Shown piece by piece: positions 53,941 through 62,797 of a DNA stretch of 64,000 nt. The number at the start of each line of letters is the position of its first letter. Within the stretch, counting starts at the first letter, position 1. This DNA comes from JAWUWD01 sp034112085 (GTDB lineage Bacteria; Bacteroidota; Bacteroidia; Cytophagales; Cyclobacteriaceae), in contig JAWUWD010000062.1 in assembly GCA_034112085.1 (NCBI GenBank), positions 53,841-117,840 of the forward strand, in the 5' to 3' direction. Both the position numbers and the translations under genes were made by a program. The notes beneath the pieces were generated by a model that was given only the letters and a program-made list of their open reading frames with translations, was not told the origin of the DNA and searched no databases.

Positions 53941-55194
53941 ATGCCATACTTATTTACTTCAGAATCCGTGTCCGAAGGACATCCTGATAAAGTAGCTGAT
54001 CAGATTTCAGATGCACTTATTGATCATTTTTTAGCTTTCGATCCTAATTCCAAAGTAGCTTGTGAAACACTCGTGACTACGGGTTTAGTGACTCTTGCAG
54101 GAGAAGTGAAGTCCAAAAGTTATTTGGATGTTCAGCAAATTGCGAGAGACGTCATTGAAAGGATAGGTTATACTAAGAGCGAGTATCAATTTGATGCCAA
54201 GTCATGTGCAGTGATCTCCGCTATTCACGAACAATCTGAGGATATCAATAGAGGAGTTGATCGTGCTGATCCGGATGAACAAGGAGCAGGAGATCAAGGA
54301 ATGATGTTTGGCTACGCGACTAAAGAAACAGAGAATTACATGCCATTGGCATTAGATCTTTCTCATAAGCTGCTTATTGAACTAGCTGCATTGAGAAGAG
54401 AACTGACTGACATTCCTTATTTAAGACCAGATGCTAAATCTCAAGTGACGATCGAATATAGTGATGACAATCAACCAACAAGAATAGACTCTATTGTCGT
54501 TTCTACACAACACGATGATTTTGATAGCAATGATGAAATCATGCTTGCCAAAATCAAGAAAGATATTGTTGAGATACTTATTCCTAGAGTTAAGGCACAG
54601 TTGCCAGCCAATATTCAAGCACTTTTTAATGATGAGATCAAATATCACATCAACCCTACGGGTAAGTTTGTGATTGGTGGACCTCATGGAGATACAGGAT
54701 TAACAGGGAGAAAAATCATAGTAGATACCTACGGTGGTAAAGGAGCACACGGAGGAGGAGCATTTTCTGGAAAGGATCCTTCTAAAGTAGATAGATCAGC
54801 TGCTTATGCCACTCGTCACATGGCGAAGAACATGGTAGCTGCTGGACTTTGTGATGAAGTGTTAGTTCAAGTGTCATACGCTATCGGTGTAGTCGAGCCA
54901 ATGGGAATATTTGTTGATACTTATGGTACTTCCAAAGTAGATATGAATGACGGGGAGATAGCTAAAATCGTAACAGGGTTATTTGATATGAGACCAGCTG
55001 CTATTGAAAGAAGATTGAAACTTAGAAATCCTATCTATAGTGAAACAGCTGCTTACGGTCACATGGGAAGAACTCCTGAAACAAAAAGCCTTACCTTCAA
55101 ATCGGCAGGACAAGAGGTAACTAAAGAAGTAGAAACTTTCACTTGGGAAAAATTGGATTATGTCGATAAAGTGAAGGCTGCTTTCAGTCTTTAA
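53941..55194 (+). CDS. metK: S-adenosylmethionine synthetase
   Basis: 417 residues. Signature motifs SEGHPDKVADQISDA, GAGDQGMMFGYA and GGGAFSGKDPSKVDRSAAY. Makes SAM from ATP and methionine. Its stop codon overlaps the remnant stop of a truncated radA copy (55191-55193). Confidence 0.97.
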   Translation: MPYLFTSESVSEGHPDKVADQISDALIDHFLAFDPNSKVACETLVTTGLVTLAGEVKSKSYLDVQQIARDVIERIGYTKSEYQFDAKSCAVISAIHEQSEDINRGVDRADPDEQGAGDQGMMFGYATKETENYMPLALDLSHKLLIELAALRRELTDIPYLRPDAKSQVTIEYSDDNQPTRIDSIVVSTQHDDFDSNDEIMLAKIKKDIVEILIPRVKAQLPANIQALFNDEIKYHINPTGKFVIGGPHGDTGLTGRKIIVDTYGGKGAHGGGAFSGKDPSKVDRSAAYATRHMAKNMVAAGLCDEVLVQVSYAIGVVEPMGIFVDTYGTSKVDMNDGEIAKIVTGLFDMRPAAIERRLKLRNPIYSETAAYGHMGRTPETKSLTFKSAGQEVTKEVETFTWEKLDYVDKVKAAFSL

Positions 55195-55270
55195 CCAAAT
55201 AAAGTACCATATACTTCCGTCAGCTTAACAAAGGGATTGATTAGAATTTGATAATTTCTCTGATTGAGCC
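55191..55270 (-). pseudogene. Remnant of a radA 3' end
   Basis: 80 bases align without gaps to 55837-55916, the true radA 3' end: 64 of 80 identical by hand count. Translated on the minus strand it reads NYQILINPFVKLTEVYGTLFG and a TAA, against NYQILIKPFGKLTEVFGALFG in RadA; most of the changes do not alter the residue. It is the relic of a second radA copy, and its stop overlaps that of metK. Confidence 0.75.
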
Positions 55271-55347
55271 TTATTTATAGAATAATTAGAAGGTTTAATT
55301 GGCATGATTTATGTTTTGTTGATTGCAAATCAACTTAAATATTAGCT

Positions 55348-55836
55348 ATGAAGAACGTCTATTTATTATTAGCTCTAGTCTTAATTTTTGCTTCTTGTAA
55401 AGAAGAACAAATATTAGAAGAAAATGTAAATCAGTATAATGTTGAACAAATCTTTTCGGAAATTTATATTGACGAATTACCAATAAGAGTCACTAATGTT
55501 ACTTGCTCTCCTCATATAGATACAGAAGGGGTTTTCTGGTCTAATATAATGGAAGGTAGAGCCTTTAGTGAATCTGGAGAATTCCTATTTTTATTAAGGG
55601 TATCGTCTAATTTTAATCCTGATCGTAATTTTCCGCACTCAGCACTGTTTCTCTATAAGAATAAATTTGGTTATACCTTCACAGGATATTCAGATTCATC
55701 TTCTGGCCAAATATTCTCTCGATCAAAGGTATCTTTTGATGAGATTAAGCTTGTACGAAGAATTTACGACAATCACCGCCAAGTCATTGCCACTCAGGAC
55801 ATGTATATTTCAGGGGAAATGTTTTGTTCTATGTAA
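55348..55836 (+). CDS. Small lipoprotein of unknown function
   Basis: 162 residues. Lipobox FASC at about residue 17 after a short hydrophobic stretch. The mature part begins EEQILEENVNQYNVEQIF and contains four aromatic-rich strands. No known domain recognised. It ends one base before the radA stop and is flanked by the two radA 3' copies, so it looks like an insertion between metK and radA. Confidence 0.65.
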   Translation: MKNVYLLLALVLIFASCKEEQILEENVNQYNVEQIFSEIYIDELPIRVTNVTCSPHIDTEGVFWSNIMEGRAFSESGEFLFLLRVSSNFNPDRNFPHSALFLYKNKFGYTFTGYSDSSSGQIFSRSKVSFDEIKLVRRIYDNHRQVIATQDMYISGEMFCSM

Positions 55837-57213
55837 TTAGCCAAACAACGCTCCAAAAACCTCTGTCAACTTACCAAAGGGCTTGATTAGAATTTGATAA
55901 TTCTTCTGATCTAGCCCTTTTTTATTGTACTTGGAGATGAAGATTTCCTTGAACCCTAGTTTCTGAGCTTCAGCAATTCGATTTTCGATTCGATTGACCG
56001 CGCGAAGTTCTCCACCAAGACCTACTTCAGCAGCAAAAGCCGCTTTGTCGTGGATGGAAATTTCTTCCAAAGAAGATATGATGGCTACACAAACTGCCAA
56101 GTCCATTGCGGGATCTTCTACCTTGATGCCTCCTGCCATGTTAAGGAACACATCTTGGAGCCCCAATCTAAACCCACCACGCTTTTCTAATACTGCTAAG
56201 AGCATGTTAAGCCGCTTGTTATCAAAACCCGTAGTGGTTCGTTGGGGAGTACCATAAGTAGCCGTACTGACTAGCGCTTGTATCTCTATCATTAGTGGGC
56301 GATTGCCCTCCATGGTTGCTCCGATACTCATCCCGCTTACTGATTCCTCTCGTTGAGAAATCAAAATTTCTGAAGGATTAGAGACTTGACGCAAACCGGT
56401 ATTGATCATCTCGTAGATACCTAATTCTGAGGTAGACCCGAAACGATTTTTGGTGGTCCGTATGATTCGATAAGTTAAATGTCGATCTCCCTCAAACTGC
56501 AAGACCGTGTCCACCATATGTTCCAAGACTTTTGGTCCAGCAATCGCGCCATCTTTGGTGATGTGACCTATAAGGAAGACAGGCGTAGCCGTTTCCTTGG
56601 CAAACTTAATTAATTCTCCTGTGCATTGTTTTACCTGAGACACACTCCCCGCAGCAGATTCTGCCAAGTTGGAATGCAAAGTCTGGATAGAGTCTATGAT
56701 GAGTACCTCTGGAGCAGACTCGGTAGTCTGTTGAAAGATGTTCTGTGTATTCGTTTCAGTTAGGATTAGACAGTTTTCTGAAACATTTTCCATTCGGTCA
56801 GCGCGCATTTTTATTTGCTGTGCACTTTCTTCACCAGAGACATATAGAACTTTCTTATGTTGTAGCGACAAGGCTATCTGGAGCATCAGGGTTGATTTCC
56901 CTATTCCAGGCTCACCACCGATGAGCACGACACCACCAGGCACTATTCCTCCACCTAGGACTCTATTGAGCTCATTGTCATTAGCAGAAATTCTCTGTTC
57001 ATTTTCAAATTGGATATCTTGAAGAGGCTGTGGTTTATTGGCGCGTTTAGCTTCACTATTTTCACCACGCCATTCTGTGGAGGCTTTGCTTGTTTTCTGA
57101 ACAACTTCTTCCACCATGGTATTCCAATTGTTGCAAGAAGCGCACTTTCCTATCCACTTGGCAGATTCATAGCCACAGTCTTGACAGAAATAGGATGATT
57201 TTACTTTAGCCAT
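55837..57213 (-). CDS. radA: DNA repair protein RadA
   Basis: 458 residues. N-terminal zinc finger CQDCGYESAKWIGKCASC, RecA-like ATPase with Walker A GEPGIGKST, the TKNRFGSTSE motif typical of RadA, and a C-terminal Lon-protease-like domain (AEVGLGGELRAVNRIENRI). Assists branch migration in recombination. Its 3' end is duplicated as a remnant 0.65 kb to the left. The ATG overlaps the SDR stop by one base, so they may share a transcript. Confidence 0.96.
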   Translation of the reverse strand: MAKVKSSYFCQDCGYESAKWIGKCASCNNWNTMVEEVVQKTSKASTEWRGENSEAKRANKPQPLQDIQFENEQRISANDNELNRVLGGGIVPGGVVLIGGEPGIGKSTLMLQIALSLQHKKVLYVSGEESAQQIKMRADRMENVSENCLILTETNTQNIFQQTTESAPEVLIIDSIQTLHSNLAESAAGSVSQVKQCTGELIKFAKETATPVFLIGHITKDGAIAGPKVLEHMVDTVLQFEGDRHLTYRIIRTTKNRFGSTSELGIYEMINTGLRQVSNPSEILISQREESVSGMSIGATMEGNRPLMIEIQALVSTATYGTPQRTTTGFDNKRLNMLLAVLEKRGGFRLGLQDVFLNMAGGIKVEDPAMDLAVCVAIISSLEEISIHDKAAFAAEVGLGGELRAVNRIENRIAEAQKLGFKEIFISKYNKKGLDQKNYQILIKPFGKLTEVFGALFG

Positions 57214-58019
57214 TATTTTAGTGGGGAGTTTGCTTCTTTCGCCATCGTGTTATATACCATCTTATCCATAAACCCTGGGACCCATTTGTTAAGGAATACA
57301 GCTATTTTGCCCTGCGTGGTTAGGGTCAAAAACTTTTTGCGGTTTTTGGTAGCTTTATAGATGTGCCTCGCACATTCTTCTGCACTCATTTCTTTACTTT
57401 CATCTCGTGGAGAATCTCCCTGAGCAGTTCCGTCTTGTGTCAAAGAAGCCTTTCGAATATTGGATGACGTAAAACCTGGACAAGCGGTGAGTACATGAAC
57501 ACCAGTTTTGAGCATTTCAGTTCTAAGCACCTCTAGAAAACCTTGCAATGCGAACTTTGAGGCAGAATATCCTGCTCTAGCAGGCAATCCTCTATAGCCC
57601 GCAAGGGAGGAAATACCCACGACTGATCCTTTGCGCTCCATGATAGAAGGAAGACAATACTTCGTAGCATAGACAGATCCGTAGAAGTTGATATCCATCA
57701 CTTGTTTGATAACATCAAGGTCGACATCTTGAAAAAGTGCTCGCATGGAGATGCCGGCATTATTGATAAGTATATCTATGCCGCCATACAGCCCTATTGC
57801 TTTCTCCGCCATCGCTTTATTATCTTCTTCTTTGCTCACATCACTTTGGAATCCTGAGATTTTTATTCCCTTTTCTGAGAGTTCCTTAACTGCGCTGTCA
57901 AGTGCCTCTTGCTTTCTTCCCGTGATCAATATTTTTGATCCATGTGACCCAAACACCTCAGCGAGAGCTTTCCCGATGCCCGATGATCCTCCTGTAATGA
58001 TGACTATTTTGTCCTGCAT
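57213..58019 (-). CDS. Short-chain dehydrogenase/reductase (SDR)
   Basis: 268 residues. Classical SDR: TGGSSGIGKALAE near the N terminus, NNAGIS, catalytic SSLAGYRGLPARAGYSASKFALQG (Ser, Tyr-x-x-x-Lys). The C-terminal region has a hydrophobic tail (GKIAVFLNKWVPGFMD). NAD(P)-dependent reductase with unknown substrate. Overlaps radA by one base. Confidence 0.88.
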   Translation of the reverse strand: MQDKIVIITGGSSGIGKALAEVFGSHGSKILITGRKQEALDSAVKELSEKGIKISGFQSDVSKEEDNKAMAEKAIGLYGGIDILINNAGISMRALFQDVDLDVIKQVMDINFYGSVYATKYCLPSIMERKGSVVGISSLAGYRGLPARAGYSASKFALQGFLEVLRTEMLKTGVHVLTACPGFTSSNIRKASLTQDGTAQGDSPRDESKEMSAEECARHIYKATKNRKKFLTLTTQGKIAVFLNKWVPGFMDKMVYNTMAKEANSPLK

Positions 58020-58141
58020 ATTTGACTAGCTTATCGAGTAAAAATAGGAAATAATGGAAGATGATTGTAGCATATTAGAGCAAAAGACAAGAATCTACCT
58101 CAAGATTCGTTTAGGTCCAATAGCTTCTTTATTTATTCTAT

Positions 58142-58149
58142 TATATTTG
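58142..58149 (+). promoter_or_regulatory. -7 element TATATTTG of the DUF5723 gene
   Basis: Matches TAnnTTTG, and ends six bases before a TTG start codon at 58156. A longer in-frame ORF starts at 58054, but this element lies inside its first 34 codons. Confidence 0.45.
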
Positions 58150-58155
58150 AAGGAT

Positions 58156-59637
58156 TTGAAAAAATTGATCACTGCCTTTCTTTCTATTGCCGCTTTATCA
58201 ATAAGCATGCATTTGCGTGCACAGTCATACATAGGTCTTAATAATTCTAATTATGCTGGAGTACTGGGAGCGACTATTCACCCGGCTTCTATAGAAGATT
58301 ATGAAGGTAAGTTCGATATGGTGTTCTTTGGCGCCAATGTATTTGCAGACAATAATTTTGGCAGAGTAACAAGAGATAAAGCGTTTCTGAATTTCAAGTT
58401 CAATGACTTCTCTAGTTCATTATTTAGAAATGATAAGGAAAAATATGCGCTCTTCAATCTTGGGGTGACCCTACCCTCTTTTATGATCAAAACTAAGAAT
58501 TGGGGTACCATTGGTCTTATTTCCAGAGTGAGAAACTATGCCAATGCGGATGATGTGAGTTCAGACTATTCAAGGGCCATAGCAGATGGCTTTGCCAATT
58601 CAGAACTTTTCAATCAGAACTTTCTCAATCAGCATTTTGATTTGACATCAATGAGTTGGAATGAAATAGGTGTCACTTGGGCAAAGGTGATCAAGAAGAA
58701 CAAAAGGAAGCGACTAACCTTTGGAGTAACTCCGAAGGTCCTCATAGGAAATGGAGCGGCTTTCGCAAGTTTTCAGGCAGATACGTTGTCAAATGCTGCT
58801 AGTGGAATAGTAAATATTGCTGATTTTAATTTTGCCTATGGCTATTCGAGCAATTTGGATAATGTCGCTGATGCTGATTATAAGTGGAAGAAGGGCAATA
58901 AATTTAATTTTGGTTTGGACATTGGCCTCGAGTATACGCACTATTACAAAAATGATTACCAACCCTCGTTTTCAAAATATTTGAAGCTATATAGAACAAA
59001 TAATAACGAGAAGAACGCCTATAAGTATAAGTTATCTCTGTCTCTCACAGATCTTGGACGAATCAAATATGAACACGGAGGTTTCAATGGATCAGCGTCT
59101 GTTTCCTTACCAGACATCAATACTGGCGGGATTGATGTTACTACATTGAATGGCACTTTTGGAGATCCGAATGTTTTGCGGGATTCACTGAATAGTCTGA
59201 TCGTAATAGAAAACCTCACAGGGGCGTATACTGTTGGGCTACCAACTATGTTGCAAGCTGGAATCGATTATCACATAAAAGGGGGAACTTATATCAATGG
59301 TAATATGGCATTGAATCTGAGCGACTTAAAGTGGTCTGATTACACGACTAGTGATTTGTCTAATATAACGATCACTCCACGATGGGAAAACCACTGGTTG
59401 GGAATACATGCACCAGTTTATACTAATCTCAAGGGCACGACAAATTTTGGTTTGGGTGCTAGAATTGGACCTCTTGCCTTTGGAGTAAGCGATGTACTTC
59501 CGTTCATTTCTAAAAAAGAAGTGACAGGTGGTGGTGCGTATATTGTATTCAAAACATTCATTAGGCATAAAAAGGAGAAAAACAATGTGCAATGTGGACC
59601 GGGAGGTAGATGGAGCAAGAAGAAAAGGAAACGTTAA
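58156..59637 (+). CDS. DUF5723-family outer-membrane-beta-barrel-like protein
   Basis: About 493 residues. The TTG at 58156 gives the signal peptide (M)KKLITAFLSIAALSISMHLRA cut near AQS; the upstream ATG at 58054 would place 34 extra residues before it. The mature protein is beta-rich (SYIGLNNSNYAGVLG, FKFNDFSSSLFRND, GLISRVRNYANADD) and resembles Bacteroidota DUF5723 proteins, expected to be outer-membrane barrels. Ends with a basic tail (HKKEKNN, SKKKRKR). Confidence 0.8.
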   Translation: MKKLITAFLSIAALSISMHLRAQSYIGLNNSNYAGVLGATIHPASIEDYEGKFDMVFFGANVFADNNFGRVTRDKAFLNFKFNDFSSSLFRNDKEKYALFNLGVTLPSFMIKTKNWGTIGLISRVRNYANADDVSSDYSRAIADGFANSELFNQNFLNQHFDLTSMSWNEIGVTWAKVIKKNKRKRLTFGVTPKVLIGNGAAFASFQADTLSNAASGIVNIADFNFAYGYSSNLDNVADADYKWKKGNKFNFGLDIGLEYTHYYKNDYQPSFSKYLKLYRTNNNEKNAYKYKLSLSLTDLGRIKYEHGGFNGSASVSLPDINTGGIDVTTLNGTFGDPNVLRDSLNSLIVIENLTGAYTVGLPTMLQAGIDYHIKGGTYINGNMALNLSDLKWSDYTTSDLSNITITPRWENHWLGIHAPVYTNLKGTTNFGLGARIGPLAFGVSDVLPFISKKEVTGGGAYIVFKTFIRHKKEKNNVQCGPGGRWSKKKRKR

Positions 59638-59656
59638 TCTTTTCCTAGAGGAGTTA

Positions 59657-59687
59657 TTGATTCTTAATAGTCGCGGCTATATTTTTG
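59657..59687 (+). promoter_or_regulatory. Promoter of the ATP-grasp gene
   Basis: TTG at 59657-59659, 20 bases, TATTTTTG at 59680-59687. It ends four bases before the ATG at 59692, again near-leaderless. Confidence 0.5.
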
Positions 59688-59691
59688 CCAG

Positions 59692-60627
59692 ATGAAGCAA
59701 TACGACATCGCCATTCTAACAGACGCACGATACGTCAACCCATCAATAATTGATGAACATATAGAGAATGTCTTACTAGAGGATCAGATTGTCAAAGCGG
59801 CTCTAGAAAAAAGAGGATTTACTCTCATCAAAGTTGATTGGGCGTCAAAGGAGTTTGATTGGACTTCTGTCGAATATGCTATCTTCAGAAGTACTTGGGA
59901 TTATGCGGAGAGATTTGATGAATTTAGTCTGTGGTGCGAGGAGGTACAGAAAACGGTGCAATTGATTAACCCTTATCCACAGCTTTGTTGGAACATGGAC
60001 AAGCATTATCTCCTCGAGATATCCGCGAAAGGAATTAATATTCCAACGAGTCTTTTTATAGAACCAAAACAAAAAGCCTCTCTTTCGGAATTGTTAAAGA
60101 ATAGAAACTGGTCGCAATCTGTACTGAAGCCTGCAATATCTGCAGGAGGTCGACATACCTACAAACTCGATGAGAATAATATATCCGATCATGAAGAAGT
60201 GTTTCAAGAATTGATTCTCAATGAGTCCATGATGCTGCAACCATTTTTAACAAACATTCCGCTGAAAGGAGAGCTCTCGTTGATGATGATGAATGGCAAG
60301 TTTACTCATGCTGTTGTCAAAAATGTCAAGAAAGGGGATTTTAGGGTACAGGATGATTTTGGAGGGACGGTCCAACCGTATACACCCAACGAGCAGGAGA
60401 TTGATTTTGCAAAAGCTGTTGTAGAAGCGTGCGACCCATTGCCGTTATATGCTCGCGTTGATATTGTCTTGGACAATAATAACGAACTGGCGCTTTCTGA
60501 ACTAGAGCTTATCGAGCCGGAGCTATGGTTTAGATTCAACCCTGAAGCTGCAGATGTACTTGCTGAGGGAATAGAGAAAATGATTAATGGAAAGCGAGAA
60601 GGACTTTTAAAAGACACGACTCTTTGA
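59692..60627 (+). CDS. ATP-grasp-fold ligase-like protein
   Basis: 311 residues. N-terminal part YDIAILTDARYVNPS, then FRSTWDYAERFDEF, NMDKHYLLEI, SVLKPAISAGGRHTYKL, MLQPFLTNIPLKGELSLMMM and LALSELELIEPELWFRF. The layout resembles ATP-grasp enzymes of the DcsG/cycloserine-synthetase type and RimK-like ligases. It would ligate an acid and amine or activate a carboxylate using ATP; substrate unknown. Convergent with the 2'-5' RNA ligase-like gene. Confidence 0.75.
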   Translation: MKQYDIAILTDARYVNPSIIDEHIENVLLEDQIVKAALEKRGFTLIKVDWASKEFDWTSVEYAIFRSTWDYAERFDEFSLWCEEVQKTVQLINPYPQLCWNMDKHYLLEISAKGINIPTSLFIEPKQKASLSELLKNRNWSQSVLKPAISAGGRHTYKLDENNISDHEEVFQELILNESMMLQPFLTNIPLKGELSLMMMNGKFTHAVVKNVKKGDFRVQDDFGGTVQPYTPNEQEIDFAKAVVEACDPLPLYARVDIVLDNNNELALSELELIEPELWFRFNPEAADVLAEGIEKMINGKREGLLKDTTL

Positions 60628-60640
60628 TAGAGGGGTTCTT

Positions 60641-61207
60641 TTATTCCTTCTTCAATGAGAATGACTCAAACTTCTTCCACCGTTTACCATCGTGTTTGAG
60701 TAGCCAAAATCGATCAAGAAAGAATTCTTCATTGTATGTTTTCTGCTCAAATTCTGCCCATGCATTTTCAAACTTATCCTTTTTCAAATCTCGGAATGCA
60801 AGAGTTAAGTGAGGATGAAAAGGACGATCACGGTAATCAGCATTGAAGAGGTTAAATTTTGTTTTCATCACTTGAGCAATTCCTTCTTGAAGAGTGTTTA
60901 GGGATAAATGTTTTACAACATTCAGAAAAACGACCCTAGGAGGAAATACATCAAATCCATTTATTTTCAGCGTTAAGGACTGGTGTTGACTTCCCGCATC
61001 TCTAAGTTCGTCTACTAAAAGCTGCACTTTTTTTTCTTTCATTTTGAAAGGCATGTGCAGGGTGATGTGTGGTGGTGAGTTGAGTGAAGCTTTACTATTG
61101 TATTGCGAGGCAAAATGTTCTTTCCAGTTTTGCGCCTGTTGATAAACTGGTTCTGGCGGAACTACAGCAATAAAATAAAGTCCAATATCAGCTTGTGATG
61201 ATTTCAT
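60641..61207 (-). CDS. 2'-5' RNA ligase-like (2H phosphoesterase) protein
   Basis: About 188 residues. Two HxT motifs: PPHITLHMPF near residue 50 and FHPHLTLAFRDL near residue 130, the 2H phosphoesterase signature. Family members cleave 2'-5' bonds or cyclic phosphates. The ATG at 61207 follows the upstream TGA by one base; an earlier GTG would overlap the upstream gene. Confidence 0.85.
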   Translation of the reverse strand: MKSSQADIGLYFIAVVPPEPVYQQAQNWKEHFASQYNSKASLNSPPHITLHMPFKMKEKKVQLLVDELRDAGSQHQSLTLKINGFDVFPPRVVFLNVVKHLSLNTLQEGIAQVMKTKFNLFNADYRDRPFHPHLTLAFRDLKKDKFENAWAEFEQKTYNEEFFLDRFWLLKHDGKRWKKFESFSLKKE

Positions 61208-61208
61208 A

Positions 61209-61802
61209 TCAATATGGTTCACCTATCCAGAAATCGGCATTTGAATCTACGGTAATAACCCCATCTTTTAAACTTTGATAGCTCTGTGGTGATATTTCTT
61301 TCGCATTAGAAACAATGTAACCTTGATCCGGTGTGGTGGATAGTAAACAAAATGTTTGATGGGCTACTATCCATTTTTTGAAAGCACGCTTTTTGGACAT
61401 TACATATCTATGTTTGAGATCATACCAGATAGAGTTGATTTGTTGATTTGCGAGAAGCGATTTTTCGAGATCAAAGGCACGGAATATGTTTACTCCGTGA
61501 TAACCTTTCTTCGTTAGATAGTCGATACTGGTCGAAATGGTATCTCCATCAATTTTTGACAGAATGATGACCGGATGTTGATCGAGTAGTTGCTGTTGAA
61601 TTGACAATAGATTGCTGGGTTTACAAACTGCCACATCTATTTTGATACCTCTTAGTAGAACTTCTTCGATACAATCTTCATCAACAATCACGGTTGGCAC
61701 CCAGCCCAGTAACTGGTCTATTGCTGACCAATATTCATTCTGAATGTCAGCAATTATTATTGCTGGCTCCTGTTCATCTCTTACTATGTGGTGTGATGAC
61801 AT
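61209..61802 (-). CDS. Unassigned cytoplasmic protein, possibly thiamine-pyrophosphokinase-like
   Basis: 197 residues. Starts MSSHHIVRDEQEPAIIIADI and contains WVPTVIVDEDCIEEVLLRGIKIDV, VIILSKIDG and AFKKWIVAHQTF. The overall strand pattern recalls Bacteroidota proteins labelled thiamine pyrophosphokinase-like, but I see no secure catalytic motif. It is in an operon with the DUF2520-like gene (two bases upstream) and the 2'-5' RNA ligase-like gene. Do not treat the enzyme name as established. Confidence 0.5.
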   Translation of the reverse strand: MSSHHIVRDEQEPAIIIADIQNEYWSAIDQLLGWVPTVIVDEDCIEEVLLRGIKIDVAVCKPSNLLSIQQQLLDQHPVIILSKIDGDTISTSIDYLTKKGYHGVNIFRAFDLEKSLLANQQINSIWYDLKHRYVMSKKRAFKKWIVAHQTFCLLSTTPDQGYIVSNAKEISPQSYQSLKDGVITVDSNADFWIGEPY

Positions 61803-61804
61803 GC

Positions 61805-62581
61805 TTATTTGGTGTGAGTATCAATAATATCTTGAGTGATGAGCTTATATATATTTGCATAGCTCTCATTTTCTTCAAGATAAACCATATGTTTTTCGAG
61901 CGTCTCCAAATCTTCACGAATAGCCGGGCCTGTTTGGGCATTTTGTGGACCAATCTTTAGGCTCTTGTTAATTGTCTCCGTGATCAATGGCTTGAGCAGG
62001 TCAAAATCAAGATTTTTATCCGCTAATAATTTGTCTGCAATAGTGAATAAATGGTTGGTGAGATTACAAGCAAATACGGCACTAACGTGTAACGCCTGTC
62101 GATCATCAGAATGAACTTGATGGACTTTCTGGCTGAGCTTACCAGCTATTTTCAGCAAGGTTGTTTTAGTGAGTTTGTCTTCAGACTCTATTAGAAGAGG
62201 AATATTCACAAAGTCTACTTTTTTGGATTTACTGAAAGTCTGCAATGGATAAAACACACCTAAATGAGTGGTGGGGATATATTCTAGAACATCAAGAGGC
62301 TGACTTCCAGAAGTATGAACAACGATAGCATCCTCTGGGAGTATGATTTCCTTGGCTACAGCTTCTATTGCGCTATCTGTGACTGCTATAATAAACAAAG
62401 AAGCACCAACATCAGAAAAATCTAATGAATCCGTAGGCTCAGCTTCATATAGTCGCTGAGTTAGTGCTTTGGCATTAGTGATATCCTTACTATAAACTGC
62501 TTGAATTTTTAACCCAACATTTTCCAAAGCAGGAGCTAAATGCCATGCTACATTGCCCGATCCGATCATTACGACATTCAT
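61805..62581 (-). CDS. Rossmann-like/DUF2520 oxidoreductase
   Basis: 258 residues. N-terminal nucleotide-binding motif VMIGSGNVAWHLAPALENVG; VHTSGSQPLDVL, HLGVFYPLQTFSK and the helical C terminus with HVSAVFACNLTNHLF and IREDLETLEKHM match the Rossmann-like plus DUF2520 pair, related to F420-dependent NADP reductase and ketopantoate reductase-like enzymes. Reaction unknown. First gene of the three-gene minus-strand unit. Confidence 0.85.
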   Translation of the reverse strand: MNVVMIGSGNVAWHLAPALENVGLKIQAVYSKDITNAKALTQRLYEAEPTDSLDFSDVGASLFIIAVTDSAIEAVAKEIILPEDAIVVHTSGSQPLDVLEYIPTTHLGVFYPLQTFSKSKKVDFVNIPLLIESEDKLTKTTLLKIAGKLSQKVHQVHSDDRQALHVSAVFACNLTNHLFTIADKLLADKNLDFDLLKPLITETINKSLKIGPQNAQTGPAIREDLETLEKHMVYLEENESYANIYKLITQDIIDTHTK

Positions 62582-62797
62582 AGCGCCAATTTAGTGTGAA
62601 ATAGCTAGGGCACAATGATTTACGGTATTTGTGATAGAAATACTTTATAATAAAGTGAGGTGTTTACCTTTTCCCTAAAACTTACATTTATACTACTGGT
62701 CTTTTGTATAGATTACTTATATTTATTTATTAGACAATAGGCTTTTATAGCCCTGAAGCGACAGATATCAACTATAAGGATATTTCCAAATTTCAAA

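Noticed and set aside
58054..58155. Upstream ATG start of the DUF5723 gene
   Set aside because: It would bury the signal peptide behind 34 residues and contain the promoter element.
59973..59981. TTATCCACA DnaA box
   Set aside because: Single occurrence inside the ATP-grasp gene, no cluster; not a second origin.
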